Source: Leucosporidium creatinivorum
Lineage: Eukaryota > Basidiomycota > Microbotryomycetes > Leucosporidiales > Leucosporidiaceae
Length of the DNA stretch: 64,000 nt
NCBI GenBank assembly: GCA_001600635.1
Contig: BCKL01000031.1
Location: forward strand, 218,685-282,684
Direction: 5' to 3'
Shown: positions 34,102-47,557 of the stretch, one piece after another
Layout of the letters: each line of letters starts with the position of its first letter
Position numbering within the stretch: the first letter of the stretch is position 1
Notes under the pieces: model-generated
What the model was told of the DNA's origin: nothing
The model's database searches: none
The model's input: the letters and a program-made list of their open reading frames with translations, nothing else
Position numbers and translations under genes: made by a program

Positions 34102-36815
34102 ATGTCGCTCAGCGAAGCCTACCCGCCGCGCTCTCATCAACACGCTCCCAGCTTCACCAGCGACCACGAAGATGCTGGGGCTCGCGTGGGCTTGCTGCAG
34201 GATGAAGAGGGTGCTAGCAGTGCAGACGAGCGGCTGAGACCTGTACCGAAGCGGGTGGACAGTCCCGACGAGGACGACGACGACGAGGAGCGGACGGGCG
34301 ACGGAGGAATGACCCCCTTGGACGAGACTCTGGAGCTCATTGGGATGGGCAGGTATCAGAAGACATTACTGTGAGCTGCTCTCGATTATTCTGTACGTCG
34401 TTGCGGAAGCTAATGGTAGCGATGCGTCGGTCGCTCTCTCCGCGGGAGCAGCGTTCTGTGTGGTTGTGAGTCTCAAACTCGCAGGTAGACGCTACCGCTG
34501 CTTAGACGAAGCTGATACACCTGTCTGCAGTCGGATGGATGGCCGACAACGTGAGCGGAGAACGTCGCTGCTCCTTTCCTCTCTAGCTGACCCCCTTCCC
34601 TCCCTCAGATGTGGCTACAGTGCATCGCAGGTCAGTCTGCACTCGAGTGTCGCGCGTAGAGAACCTCAAGCTGACCCCTGCGCTTTCAGTCATCCTCCCA
34701 CGAGTACAAGGTCAGCTTGGTCGCTCATCTCTTTCGGCAAAGTCGCTGATCTTGTCCCTCTCGCAGAGCACTACGACGTCTCCGACCGCTGGATTGGTCT
34801 GCTATCAGCATCAATATTTGCGGGCATGATGGTAAGCTCCCCTCGCTCCACTCAAGACGAGCCGAACTGACCTCGTTCTTCGCATAGGTCGGCGCTTGGG
34901 GCTGGGGCAGCTGTTCGTCTTGACTTGCCCACCGCCGGTCTATCCACTAAACTTCCTACGCAGACTCCGACTCGCAAGGCCGCACCCCCGCTTTCAATCT
35001 CACCCTCCTTCTCACTTCCATCTTCGGCCTTCTCTCGGCCTTCGCACCCAGCTTCTTCTGGCTTTGCGTCGCCCTCTTCGGCCTAGGGACTGGAGTCGGA
35101 GGATCCATGCCTACCGACGGCACCCTCTTCCTCGAGAACATCCCCAAGACACACCACTACCTCCTGACCGCGCTGAGCGCTTTGTGAGTTCGGCGATTGA
35201 GCTCGGAGAGAGTACGGAGCTGACCCCTCCTTATTCGCAGCTTCTCTTTCGGCGCCGTCCTCACCTCAGTCATCGGCCTCGTCATCATTCCTCGCTACAG
35301 CTGCCCCGAGAGCAGGCTGCCCGAGCAGTACTGCGACGTTGAGACCCAGAACATCGGCTGGCGGATCATGCTGGGCGTGCTGGGCGTCGTCGTGAGTACA
35401 GCAGCTCTTTCTTCGTTCTGATCGCCGCGCTGATCATGCCTCCTATAGAGCATATCCATGTTCCTCTGCCGCATCGTCTTCTTTCGCCTTCAAGAGTCTC
35501 CCAAATTCCTGACCGCCTCACTCCGACACTCGGAAGCCGTCATCGCTCTGCAACGGATCAGTCGCATCAACGGCGAGGAGCGGAGCTGGGGCCTCAAGGA
35601 CGTCGTCGACCATCTCGGGAGCGGCGCCGACGGTCAACCGGACGAGCAGAACACTGGACCTACGACCATCGAGATTCGGACGACACCTCCATCACCACCA
35701 GAATCAAGTCGACGGGCTTCTCTCGCTGCCAGCGACTATGAGGCGACGGGCGAGATGCGGAATTCGCTGAGCGAGGAGCGCGAGCGGCGGGAGGCAGCGG
35801 CGCTGGAGGAGGAGGGAGAAGGGCTCTCGGGGTTCAACGACGATGGGCTTCCCTCGCGGATCTCGATCCCGTTGCTCAAGAGTCGAGGAAGGGGCAGGCG
35901 GAAAGAAGGACGCGCGTGGATCGCAAGGTTGCCGCCGAACCTGGCGGACAGCGTGGACGAGTACTTTGAGAGGTTGGACGAGCTGTTCGAGGAGAAATGG
36001 AAGAAGACGACGATCCTGATATGGGTGATTTGGCTGCTGGCTTCGGCGGGGTATACGGCAAGTCTTCACCTCGAAGCTCAGAGGAAGCTCCTCCTCGGTG
36101 TCGGCTTTGGCTCTCGGAAGTCTTGACTAACGCCCTCCTCCTCTACAGATCTTCAACGTCTTCCTCCCCAAGTATCTGGAGACGAAGGTGGGCGAGCTAG
36201 CCAACAGCGGAGGCCGCGAGCAGAGTCTGCGAGAGTGTGAGCTACCCGACCTCACATTGTCTCGTGTCGAGCTTACGTCTACTCTGTTTCACCAGACGTC
36301 CTCTACACCACCGCCGGCATCCCTGGATCCTTCCTCGGCGCCTACCTCGTCGAGACTTCGCTCGGTCGAATCAAGACTCTCGCTATCAGCACGCTCGCCA
36401 CCTCGTTGGGGACTTTGGTCTTCGTCCTGGTCGATTCGCAGCCGGGCATCATGCTCAGTAGCATGCTCGTGTCACTCGCAGCGACGCTGATGTGTGAGTC
36501 GAGGCGCTCTGCTCTCGCCGCGCAGGAAGCTGATCCGCTTCGCTTGACCTTCGAAAAGACGCCGTCATCTACGCCTACACTCCCGAGGCGTTCCCTACCT
36601 CCACCCGAGGTACCGCTTGCGGTATCGCCTCCGCCCTGTCGCGACTAGCTGGCATTGCTGCTCCCATCATCACTGGGCTCCTCCTCAGCATCAACGTCTC
36701 GGCGCCGCTCTTCCTCTCCTCCGTGTGCTTTTTCGTGACCGCCGCCTGTGCGATTATGCTGCCGATCGAGACGAGGGTCAAGGGTCGTCGAGGGACAGTG
36801 ATGGCGAGTCACTGA
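34102..36815 (+). CDS. SV2/SVOP-like MFS transporter
   Basis: About 10 exons; start MSLSEAYPPRSHQHAP, stop 36813-36815. The cytosolic N-terminus is acidic (EDDDDEERTGDGG) and leads to LDETLELIGMGRYQKTLL. Family segments: GFGWMADNMWLQ; VILPRVQEHYDVSDRWIGLLSASIFAGMM; GAWGWGSYSDSQGRTPAF; the GLGTGVGGSMPTDGTLFLE loop; LCRIVFFRLQESPKFL; a large cytosolic loop with acidic and basic runs; IWLLASAGYTIFNVFLPKYLE; GAYLVETSLGR; and YTPEAFPTSTRGTACGIASALSRLAGIAAPII. These match fungal MFS proteins of the SV2/SVOP type, thought to move organic ions or sugars; the substrate is unknown. Several exons are very short (for example MWLQCIA and VILPRVQ). The frame is clean throughout. Confidence 0.87.
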
Positions 36816-36889
36816 GCACCTGTTCGCCGCCACGCTTAGGCTGTTTGTAGATAGAGAGCGGGCTGTTATATCATTACAGGCTAGCAACG

Positions 36890-39800
36890 CTACGACTCGG
36901 GCATCGTGAGAAGCACGCTGCGGTCGCCTCGGAGCGAGAAGAGCCAAAAGGAGGGGAACGAAGCGGCTCGGTTCTTGTACTTGATGATGTTTTGGCGAAC
37001 GCTGATGAGGTAGACTCGCTTGGCGGGAGGGGCGTTGGTGGTGACACCTCGGAAAGCTTCGTCGCTGTAGAGCAGTGAGGTCAGTCAGGGGGAAACCGAG
37101 GAGGCAAGGATAGGACCAACTCGGTGATCCAGGCGGCCGACTCGCACATCTTGCGGAAGACGGCGACGTCCACGTCGATGGCGACTGTTCGAGATGAGTG
37201 GTCAGCGAGATAAGGAAAGCGCAGAGTTATAGACGTACAGACTGGTGCTGAAGCGGCTGCCTCGGCGGTTCGCTCGACGTTCGTTTGAGCTGAGGAGAGG
37301 ATCGAGTAAGCGAGAGCGAGCGCCGAACGAGGTCGCGGAGCTCACCTCGAGTGATCATCATCTGTTTCTGCTTGGCGCGACCCTTTTGCCTGACGTCGTC
37401 GTCGAGGATGATGGGGATGTAGTCCTGCGCGACTTTCTGCGCGTCGGTGTGGGCAGCGGCCGAGTCGGCGACAGCTTCTCCCGCTGCCTCGTCGACCTCG
37501 CGCATCTCCTTCGACAGCCAGTAGACGAGCTCAGAGCGAGGAACTGTGTGACGATGCGATCAGCTAGAGGAACTCGCTGCAAGAAGGCGCTTCTGCTTAC
37601 CTTCCTCCTCGTAGCCTCGGAGAACGCTCTTGACTTTGAGCGTCTTTTCGGGCTCGTCGAGAGCGGCTCGTCCTCCAGGTCCTTGCTTCACAATGACGAT
37701 CCACATGATGCCTTCCCTCCTGCAAGCGCTGACTAGCTGCTCGGGCGTGAGGGCGAGGAAGTCGTCGTCGTACATCTACGGCGCGAAGGGGTCAGCGAAC
37801 CAGAGGAGCGTCGTGAGCAGTCTACTTACGATATCGGCCCTTATGCCAGCCTTCCACAAGTCCTTGACGATGTCCAGCCTGAGCTCGATGAGCGTCGGAG
37901 CGAAGGAGACGACGTAGACGTCGCAGCGCCGAACCGCCCAAGGTCCGTAGGAGCGACTGGCAGCCTCGTCCTTCTTGGAGGCGGTGTGCTTGGTCATGGC
38001 AGCGTTGGCGTCGGCAGCAGCCTGTGAGAGCTTGGCGACGGCGATGGACACGCCTACGACGTGGGGGCACCGGCCTGAGAAGCGCACCTCGGGAGCGGCG
38101 AGGCGAGAGACGACGTCGTCGAAGCTGTGGCGAGGGAAACGTCAGCTCTCTCCCCTCCAAAAAGCAGCTCAGCCAGACGCTCACCGACCACCAGCAGCGA
38201 TCACATCGCGAGCCTTGCCACGGAGGTGATGCGACTCGAAGATGGCGCCGTCGCGATGAAAGTCCCAATTGGTAGCGAGCAGGGGAGCGACCTTGATGTT
38301 CTTGACGCCGAGCTGCTGACTGATGCTAACGACGTCCTGCAGCTCATCAAAAGCTTCGTGGACCAGATGCTTCATACGAGGAATGGACGAGAGGAAGAGG
38401 GAGCGCATGGAGGCGACATCGCCTGCGAAGGGGGAGAAGAGTGAGCTCGAGGACCTCGTAGTCAGCCGTGCGTCCACTCACCAGTCGCATCGACTAAAGC
38501 CATCTCATCGCACATAGCTCGAGTGACACCAGGCAGCTTCATCAACTCGGTCGACGTCTTGACCCAGGTTCGTTGTTGGCGACCGTGCTGAACGAGAACC
38601 TCGAGGGCCGCTGGTCGACGCTTGGCGGGTACCCGCTCGACAAGGACGTCCAACAGCTTGCCGTGGTTGATAATGTGCATGGTCTCGCCGAGAGGGAAGG
38701 CAGCCATGATCTCATCGACGACGAGGATGACCTCGGCTTCGGCTGCGGCGGTGACTGCATCGGTAACAATGTCGAAGGCGGCGTTGAGGACGGCTCGAGG
38801 TTGCTGATAAAGGATCCGGTCGTCAGTAGGCTGCGCGATCGAGACACAGCAGAACTCACGCCTCCAGCGGCTGACGAGCGATAGACGGGAGCGATCGTCC
38901 ATCGTTTGAGACGAGTGAGCGAGGTATCTCGAGCGACCATGCGACCTAGGGAGCGAGTCGGTCACTTGCGATACCCAAGCGGAGAAGCAGCTCGACTCAC
39001 AGAACGGGATATTCAGGAGGAAGGGGAGGCAGGCGATGGTGCCGTCGGCATCGAGCAAGCGCACCGGCTTTCGCGAGGCGTAGATCTGCGAGTGGGGCAT
39101 CAAGAGAGGGCTGTCGAGTAACGCAGCTCCCTTGGCACGGAAGATGCGACTGAGCTTCTCTCGGACGAGCTCGGCGTAGGGGTCGTTGTCGACCTTCGCC
39201 TGCGAGGGGAGAGGTCAGCTCAGCTCAGAAGGCAACGCGTCGCCTGAACTCACGCCTTGACCATCGTAGAAGTCGTAGGAAAAGTCCTTGCGAAGCCGGT
39301 CCTCGTCGGTTTGGTTGAAGAGGGCGGTGATGAGGGTTTGGGCGTGCGGCGTGCCCGAGTGAGCTGTAGGCGGAGGCGGCGTGCGGTCAGCTCGGCGCGA
39401 GTAGACAGCGAGGATCGAGTGAGCTCACAGAGAAGCCTTATCGTTTCCTCGATGGAATCGTCTCCCACTCGGGGCGGCAACAAGTCCGAAGCGAGGAGGT
39501 CCTTCGGCGAGGCTCGACGTTCCGGGTCGTGTACGAGGCAAGTCTGGATGATCTTGGTATGTCGAGCGAGCTTGACGGCGTCCCAAGTAGGCGGAAACTT
39601 GACTTGAGGTTCTCGTAAAGCGCGCAGGACCTGTGACAAGAGCGGTCAGCCCGTGCAGCGAGGCAAGGGGAAGCGTCGACTTACATGAATCCGCTCCATG
39701 CCGGTCTTGAAGGCGGGGTGGAACATCTCGAAGAAGACGATGCCGAGCGAGTACACTGGAGCGAATCTCAAGTCAGCGGGGATCAAGAAGCAGGCAAATG

Positions 39801-42800
39801 CGCTACTCACTGTCGATCTTGTTCGAGTACTTGACCGAGCGTTCGATCCGTCCTCTCGACAGAGTCTCGGGCGCGATGTAGAGCGAGGTGCCGACGCCTG
39901 GAGCAAACGCAATCAGCTGGAGGTATTACGGGCCATGAGATGCGAGCGCACCTGAAGTGAGGTCCCCTTCCTCCATCGAAGAGTCGACGCTCAGGAAGAC
40001 GTCTTGAGGATCAGCCGCGCCTTGATTGACGGCGAGGCCAAAGTCTCCGATGCGGACGTCTCCCTTGCGATCAATGAAAATGTTGGAGGGTTTGAGGTCG
40101 CGGTGGATAATGCTGCGAGGCGAAAAGCGGGGGGGGGTCAGCGACGGGGAGGGGCGCTGAGAGCGGGAAGGCGCACTTGAGGGAGGTGAAATGCAGCATG
40201 GCGGATAAGATTTGGAACTGCGGGCGTAACAACTACGATTAGCTACATTCGACCCTTTCGAGACGCATGACTCACCATCAACCGCCAGGCGTCGACCTCG
40301 GTGATGCCGTCCTCGATGGCTTCGCGTAGTGTGAGCTTTTCCACGTACTCCATCTGCAAGAAGGGGGGGAAGGTGAGCTCTCGCTCGCGACGCATAAGCT
40401 ACCGACCCACCTGGATGTACAGCGTCCTCGTCTGCTTTGGGCTCGACATGACGACGGGGGAAGCGATCCTCGAGGTAGGTTTGGAGATGACCGGGCTCGT
40501 CTGTCCATTCGTCGAGGCATCGCCATCGTTGCCAAAGTGGATGCTGGGGTACGACATGCTCTTCGAATGGCCGACGGAGAGGAAGTCCTCGTCGTCGAGA
40601 TCGTCCAGGCCGAGGTCGATGTCGAGTTCGTCGCCAGGGCGAGCAGAGCTTTCAGAGTCCGAGTCGAACTCGGAGGGTCCATCGTCGTCCGAGGAATTGT
40701 CTGTTGACGTCTCCAGCGTGGTTCCAGAGGGCTGAGTCGAGGTGTCGGCCTGTGAGAAGGCGTTGGCAGGGTCCTCGGCTTCGGTCGTTTCGGTCCATGC
40801 GGTGTGGTAGCGGACGATATTGGGGTGGTTCATGCGAGACCTGTGCAGAGCGAGAGAGTGTGAGTGCTAAGACCACTTTTGCGACGAGGGTTGGGTCACT
40901 CACCAGATGGTGACCTCACGCAAGATCTTGACCTCGCTGGCTCGGTCGTGAGGCAGCTTGATCTTCTTGACGGCGTACAAATGACCGTCGAGCCGATTCC
41001 TCGCCTTGACGACCTGCCCTCCTCCACCTTTGCCGAGGAACTCGAGCTCCTCGAACTCGCTTCGGTAGCGTGAACCAGAGGGACGAGGTTGCCAGAAGAA
41101 CCCGACCTGCTTCTCGAAGCTCTTCGAGAGCTCGTTGGTGTTGAGGTTGGGCGGTGCGGGAGAGAACAGCGGCGTGTTGGGTCCGCCAGCCTTCATGTGC
41201 TGCCAGCCGCTGTTCTTGGGTGTCGTGGAAAGGACGAGGGTTTCGGTCTGGCCGCTGCTGCTGGTCTCGAGAAGCTGGGCTGATAGTCGAGTGGCAGAGA
41301 TGCGCTTCTTGCCTTCGGTGAGGAGGAGGTCGTTGAGCACTCTACGGACGACCGGCGCCGAGTTTCGAGGGACTGGTGAGAGCAGGATCTCGTTTAGTAT
41401 CAGAGAGCGACGACAAGTACTGTATCAAACTGCTCACTTGCTCGGACGAGGTCTGATGGCGAGGCGTAGCGGCGATAGACGTCGAGGCCGAACACCATTT
41501 GAGCGAAGACGACGCCGAGATCCCACCTGCGCGTGAGCAAGTCAGCGTGAGAGAAGGAGACGCAGCACGATCTAAAACGCACATGTCACGATTCCGATCG
41601 TAGAGAAACGGCTCCTCGACCACCTCGGGGCAGGTCCTGGAGAGAGCGACGACCACGAAGTCAGCCGACTGAGCTCATAGAGAACGACCGAGACGGACCA
41701 AGAGTCAGGCAGATCGTGGTCAAGTGGCGTCATGACCCATTGCTCGGCCTTGTTGAGGTCGACCAAGCGTTGGAACCATGCGACCTCGCCCAACTTGACG
41801 CCGACTCCCGTCTTGCCCAGAGATATTGCCCGCGGCTTGATGGCCTTGTGAACGATGTTCGCGGTATGCAGGCACTCGACGGCGGAGACGAGTTGAGTGA
41901 AGTAGGTGATGGCTCGTTCTGGTCGGAGCTCGCCGATGGTGCCGAGGAGGTCTTCGAGCGACTGGCCGGGATTTGGCTCGCTGAGCACGACGAGAGACCA
42001 GCCTTCGTTCGAGCGGATGGCAAGGTGCGAGTGAGGGTTGGGCGGAAAGAAGGCCGAGGTGTAGCGGGTAAGTCGTGAACCGTAGAGCGAGAGAAGGTGG
42101 GGATGGCGAATAGCACGAACTCGGTCGAGGTCGCTCTCGATCTTGCCGACCTTGCGCTTGCCTGCAAAGCTGGTCAGCATATCGCCGCAGACGGGGCCTT
42201 GACGGGACTCACCATGGGAAGTGAGAAAGTAAGGCGCGAGGATGTCGGCTACGTAAGCGCTGCCTGCGAGCGCGGCGTGCATGCCGAATGCAATCTCTGC
42301 GGGAAGCTGCCGCCCGATCCAGTCTGTTGCAATGAGGAACTTGGGTCAGCGTGAGCCTGAAAAGTGGCAACGCTCCGGTAACAGCTCACCTCCACCTGAC
42401 ATCAGTCCCAGCTTGACCGTGGCCTCCTTCTCCTCCTCGGCGACCTTGAGCGACATGGAGAGCTTCCTATCGCCGTTCGAGTCAACCTGCAGGAACTCCA
42501 CTCGTCCTTCCTTCTCTCTTTCGCGCTCTTGCTTGACGCGCTCCGCTCGAAGCTCCTCCTTGCGCCGAACGTCCTCTGAGATGAGTTGCGAGAGGCGAGC
42601 GGCTTCGGCAGCTTCCAGTCGGGCCTTGAGAGCTTCTGCTCGAGCATTCGCCTCTCGTGTGGCCTTTGTAGGACAAGGGTCAGCTCGTCGGACATCGGCA
42701 AAGACGAGATTAGATTCACCTTCTCCTCCTCCTGCCCTCGTTTCCGTCGCTGGTCTTCGAGGCTCGTCTGCTTGCCGCGCTCCATATCCTGGTGTCGATC

Positions 42801-43459
42801 CGTGATGAATTGCGCCGCGTTGGTGCAGAGCTCGTAGATCATCTCGGCGCCGAGAAGTGAAGTAGCTGACTGCTGAAGCGACGTCCGCTGCGAGCAGGAG
42901 GGATCAGCGGCGGTCGTGACAGGAAGATCAGCGCAAGATCTTACCAGTGCATTAAGATGAGCCTGACTGAGTCCTTTCGGCTCCTCGAACGACATGGTGG
43001 GCGGCTTCTTGGGGTAGAGCGCTGGCAGCCTGCTCGCCGAGAAGGCCGTGAGCGTGATCCTGGGCCGCCGAGAAACTAGTAAGAGGCGAGATACATACTT
43101 GAAGTGTATCCGAACGCTGACGCTTTCCTTCAACTCCTCCTCCTGTGGCCTCACACAGACCCTAAACTCGTGCGCCGCGTTGACGCTCTGCGGAAGCCGA
43201 CTTGCTGGTCAGCTACCTCGGTTCTTGAGTCACGAGTGGCTGCTATAGCTCACCTTCCACGCCGTGGTGCTCACCACCGTCTCAAAGTCCTCCATGAAGA
43301 TAGCTAGGCGGGAGAGAGACGCAAGTCAGTTGACGCTGTTCGTGTTTGACGATAAGTGCGCTCGACAGCTCTGTGCAGATGGCTGAGAAGCTGCTGTAGC
43401 TTACACTTGAGCACTTCAATCTCTCCTGCCTGCAGCTCGCGCGTGTCCTCGTCGGCCAT
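36890..43459 (-). CDS. GCN2: eIF2-alpha kinase Gcn2
   Basis: Start at 43459 (MADEDTRELQAGEIEVLK), stop TAG at 36892-36890. Gcn2 senses uncharged tRNA and phosphorylates eIF2-alpha under amino-acid starvation. Domains in order: N-terminal RWD (Gcn1-binding; about 43459-42960); a charged Arg/Glu coiled linker (about 42850-42480); pseudokinase (IRHPHLLSLYGSRL..., about 42250-41570); the kinase with FLGKGGGGQVVKAR and AVKKIKL, an acidic insert, HRDLKPSNIFID, DFG and GTSLYIAPETLSRG (about 41100-39400); a histidyl-tRNA-synthetase-like region (LLMPHSQIYASR..., about 39250-37800); and a C-terminal dimer/ribosome-binding part ending LRGDRSVLLTMPES. More than 20 short introns. Catalytic Lys, HRD and DFG are all present, so the enzyme should be active. 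Confidence 0.93.
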
Positions 43460-43855
43460 TCTAGCGGAAGAGAGGTGGTGTGGTGCTCTGCTCGAGCATG
43501 CGAAGGTGTAAGGTGCAGAGGGGCGGAGAGGGACGCCGAGTGAGTGCAGAGGAGTCTTAAAGGCTGATTCGAAGGCGCTGAGCTTTGTACAAGGGAATGT
43601 AGAGTCAACAAGAGAGTCAAACCGGCGCTGCCCCTCCTTCCCCTTCCAGCGAAAACCTCGGCGGTGTATCATGTCTGATGGTATCAAGGAGCAGCTCAGG
43701 CAGACGTGTGAAATCTTGAGTGGAGCTTTCCTTGAATCTCTAGCAGTTAAAAACGATTCTCTTGCTCGGCTCGGCGCTCGCGGGGAGGACCTCGGCGCGG
43801 GCGAGTTGAAGGAGCAAAGCCGGTATCGTATGCACTGAACGACAAGCGGGCATTA
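43460..43855. promoter_or_regulatory. GCN2 promoter interval
   Basis: About 395 bp between the JmjC gene's stop and the GCN2 start, both on the minus strand. It should carry the GCN2 promoter and 5' UTR. No specific site identified. Confidence 0.4.
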
Positions 43856-46800
43856 CTAAACATCCTCTGCCATCGCCCTGACCTCATCATCTCCCTTCTC
43901 AGCCGCTCCACCAGCCTTGGCCTGGTCCTGCTCGCTCTTGCCGAGATCGAAGCGCTCGCAGGATTTCTGCGATTGGAGGGAAAGATCAGCGAGCTGTCAC
44001 ATCAATAAAGAATGACTGAAACTCACCCAAGCCCAGAAGAGCTGGTTCTTGAGTTGGAGGACATCCTCGCGCCAGAGCTCGCGACCCTTCGTCTGCTCGC
44101 GGAACTCGTCGGTGACTGTAGGCCAGCAAGGGTCAGCAAGAGCACGAGACAGTCAAGATGAGAGTTGAGAATGTCTGACCCTTCCAGCAGCGGCTGACGT
44201 TCTCGCGCGAGACAAAGTCGACGGCGATCTTGATGCAGTGAGCGAAGTTGCAGACTTGGTGGGCGCAGCTGAGGACGAGGCGAGTGTCAGCTACTCTGCT
44301 CAAAGTTATGGCGAGGCGAAGGAGACGTACCCAGCGGGGATGAAGACGACCTGACCAGGGCGTTGCCAGATCCTCCAGCTCTTGACGCCCTTCTCCTTGA
44401 GCAGCTCGGCGCGGAGGTTCGAGTCCAGGAAGAACTCTTGCGAGTGGATGGGACTGCGAAGAGGCGCGTTAGTGTCCATCCTCTCCGTCGTTCAGTCGGC
44501 GAACGGCAGGCTCACTCGTCGTGGACGGCGCGGACGTCGTCGACCGAGAGCTCGTCTTGTCCTGTCTGCGCTCGCAGCAGCTTGGTCTTGTGCTCGTACA
44601 AAAAGTCGCGGATCTGCGTACGAAGCGAAGGATGAGTGAGTGGTATTTTCGAGATCACGACGGTCGTCGAGCTCACCTTCTCCGAGTCCTCGGCGCGGAA
44701 GATGTCCCAGGCAGCGAGTCCAGGCGAGCCATCGGGCTTAGGGCTCGACCAGAGCGATACGTTGCAGGCTGTTGCGAGGTTTGAGGGTCAGCGAAACTTT
44801 CTTGAGCGAGCTCGAGGGCCGATAGCTCACCATCGGCGAGATCCTGCGCGGATGGATCAAGGACGGGAGGAGCAATGTCAGCTTTCGGCGTGGCAGCGAG
44901 TACAGTTGCAAGCGCCTCTGCGAAAGAGGACCTACCACTGAGCATGGAGAATGAACAAGTCGAGCGGACGGGGCCGAAAGAGTCAGCAAGCGATCGCCGA
45001 GAACGGAGCGAGATCTTCCGCGGACGCACTGTGCAGCTTGGTCGAGCCTTGACCACCGGGCGCGTCGTTCGAGATCTGCGACCAGTAGCCCTTGGGTCCG
45101 AGGTCGGGGACATTCGAGTTGACGGGCGAGTGAGCGGCGATGTTGAGCGGTCCATCGCGACGAGTGACGATGCCGGCGGGGAGCGCGTTCATGAACTACG
45201 ATGGGAGGTGGATGAGCATAGCTTCAAGCGTGAGGAGAGAAGAGCAAAGCGAAAGGTGCAGCTCACCTCGTAGAAAAGGTCGAGGAGCTCCTTCTTGAAG
45301 TCCTTCGTGGGAGGGAAGTCCTGTAGTGGACAAGAAACTCGAGTCAGCAATGACACTCATAGGTGTCTTCCACGTCGGCTCACCTTGAGCTTCAAACTCT
45401 CGCCATCCTCGCTCGAGTAGAACTCCAGAAAGCGCCTGAAGAACTCGCGAACCGTGCTCGGCACGTCTGCTCCGCCAGTGTTGGAAGCGATAGTGCAGGA
45501 CTTGTCGCCGTGACTCTGGATGAAGCGCTCGGGGCTCCATTCCTGCGGGAAGTGACGAGACAAGTCGAGCTCGACAACCATGGTCTCGCCGCGACTCCAG
45601 AGCAGATGGAAGAGGGTTGCACAGTCCATCGAGTCGAGATCGGCAAGGACGGAGTCGGTGAACGAGGTGGGAGGCTGAGGAACGGGATGCTTGGCGGAGG
45701 CGACATCGCGAGGGTCGGCTCGGTCGAGAAGGCCGACAGGGATGCGAAGGTAAGGGCGACAGGTGTCGGCGGGGGACGAATAGGTGTCGGGGTCGGAGGT
45801 GTAGAGGTGGTCGAGAAGCTCCTGGGGGAGTGCAGGTGGCTCTTGAGCCGGATGGTCCTCTTTCCACGCCTCCATCGCCTTCCTCATGCGCTCCAACTCC
45901 TCCTTCGACAACCTAGTCATCGGCACATGGTCCCCCGTCTCCTCAAGATCGACTCCACCATGCACCTCTCGTCCCGCAGCGCACTTCATCAACCTAGTCC
46001 TCTGCTCCATCTCTGCCTTCGTCGACGGCGCCTGATGGCAGCGCTCGAGAGCTGTCGCGCAATCGAGGCAAATCTCTCGACCGCAGTGACGGCACAACCA
46101 CGACCCGTTGAAGATGGTGGTAAGGCATCCATCGCAGGTGTTGTGGTCCTTGAGAACGAGGCGCTGCTTGACGCAGCCTGCTCGTCGAGCGTGAGCTTCC
46201 TCGACCGCGATCGAATTGGCGAGGCCGTGAGCGACGGTGGTCTTGAGAAGAGCGGCGTGGTGCTCGGTGAAGGGAGTGCTGTACTCGGTAGGAAGACGAG
46301 GGATGTCGTCCGGATCGGAGGCTGGGAGGAAGAGAGGGTTGTCGACGTCCGACTTGCGGTGGTGGTCGAGGACTGGGAAGGTACGGCGGTGGCGGAAAGA
46401 GCACTGCGATGCAAGGCCGGCGGCACAGGAGGTACAGGCTACCTTCATGACGTTGAAGCCTCCGCATGGTCGGTTTTGCAACCTGGTGGCTTGCGGAGGT
46501 GTCGCCGAGGCTGCGTCGATTCGAAGACGGTCAGCGCATGCGCACGCTCAGATGCACGTCGGGGCTCACGTTTATCCGCGGCGGTGGGTCGCTTAGCAAC
46601 TTGAGCGGCGGGCTCGGCAGCAGGAGCCGGAGCTGAAGGTGGACCGGGAGCGAGCGAAAGAGCCGCCGAGTGCTTTGGCTGCTCAGAGTGCTGCTTCGGC
46701 GAGTCTCCATCCACCTCCTTCTGCTTCTTGGGCGCGGGAATCTCCACCGCAAAGTCCAGCTTGTGCTTTGCCTGCGTCTTGGGTCCTGGCCCCGCTTGAG

Positions 46801-47557
46801 GAGACGACGGCGGGGCGACGGCGACTGGAGGTGGGTTGACGCTCGGCGAACGGCTTTGGAGGCTCGTGGGAGCCGGCGAGTGAAGAGTGGGGATAGAGAT
46901 GTGGAAGGGTGTAGGTTTCGACGGTGCAGTTGGAGCTGAACGAGAAGCGGCGGAGGAACGGCGCCGAGGGGGAACGGGACGTTGTGCTGGCGCGTCGTCG
47001 GGCTCGGCGAAGTCGGGGATGATAGCTGCTGGATCGGTTTGTGAGACAGCGAGTAGCAGGCAAGCTATGCTAGCGAATAGCTCAACTCACGTTTCGAGGT
47101 TCTCCTGGCCTTCCGCCCGGCTAATGGTGCAGCGAACGCCTTCGCGAGCTCTTCATCTCGAGCGCACTGAGCTTCCCTCGCCGCCTTCTCCGCCGCTTCT
47201 CGCGCTTGTTCTTCCTTCTGCTGCTGGTGCTGCTGCACGAAGGGCGACGCTGTGCCGAGAGTCGCGGGAAGCCTAGCGCTGGGACCGCTGGACGAAGACG
47301 AGCCGAACGGCTTTACCGGGGCGCGCTGGGTTGAGAGGGCAGCAGAAGAGATGGATCTGTAGACGTGTAGCGTGCAGCGTCAGTCGAGTGCTCTGCATCG
47401 CGCTGAGAGAACCGAGAGCTTACCGCGTCGAGGACTGAGACGACGACCGCTGCATTTCGGTATTGCTGAGGATGAAGGCATCGCTACTGGCTGCGTTGAG
47501 CTCCTTTAGCTGCCCCTCTTGGGGTGCTGCCATCTCGGGCGACGGTATGCGAGCCAT
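43856..47557 (-). CDS. KDM3/JMJD1-like JmjC histone demethylase
   Basis: Probable start 47557 (MARIPSPEMAAPQEGQ; 47455 is an alternative), stop TAG 43858-43856. The first third is low-complexity Pro/Ser/Ala with a Lys-rich NLS-like PAPKKQK. A cysteine-rich zinc region follows (ACTSCAAGLASQC; TCDGCLTTIFNGSWLCRHCGREICLDC), then the JmjC domain. Iron and 2-oxoglutarate ligands: the H-x-D in GSTKLH-M-DLAD, and the distal His in VFIPAGCAHQVCNFAHCIKIAVDFVS. This architecture is that of KDM3-type demethylases that remove H3K9 methyl groups. The codon between H and D depends on a 2-nt exon at 44937-44936, next to a 13-nt exon (44843-44831). About a dozen exons in all; the frame is clean once these are spliced. 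The C-terminus is acidic (KGDDEVRAMAEDV). Confidence 0.85.
44936..44937 (-). other. 2-nt microexon (TG) in JmjC gene
   Basis: Minus-strand order: exon ...AAG CTG CAC A (ends 45030) | GTGCGT ... TTGCTGACTC ... CATGCTCAG | TG | GTAGGT ... AAGCTGACATTG ... CGCGCAG | GAT CTC GCC GAT G (44843-44831) | GTGAGC. Both 92-nt introns have good ends and CTGAC branch sites. Joining A+TG makes the Met codon of H-M-D and keeps the frame; skipping it shifts the frame and loses the iron ligand Asp. Confidence 0.7.

Noticed and set aside
45363-46604. 413-codon plus-strand open frame
   Set aside because: It is the antisense shadow of the JmjC gene, whose domains are clear on the minus strand.
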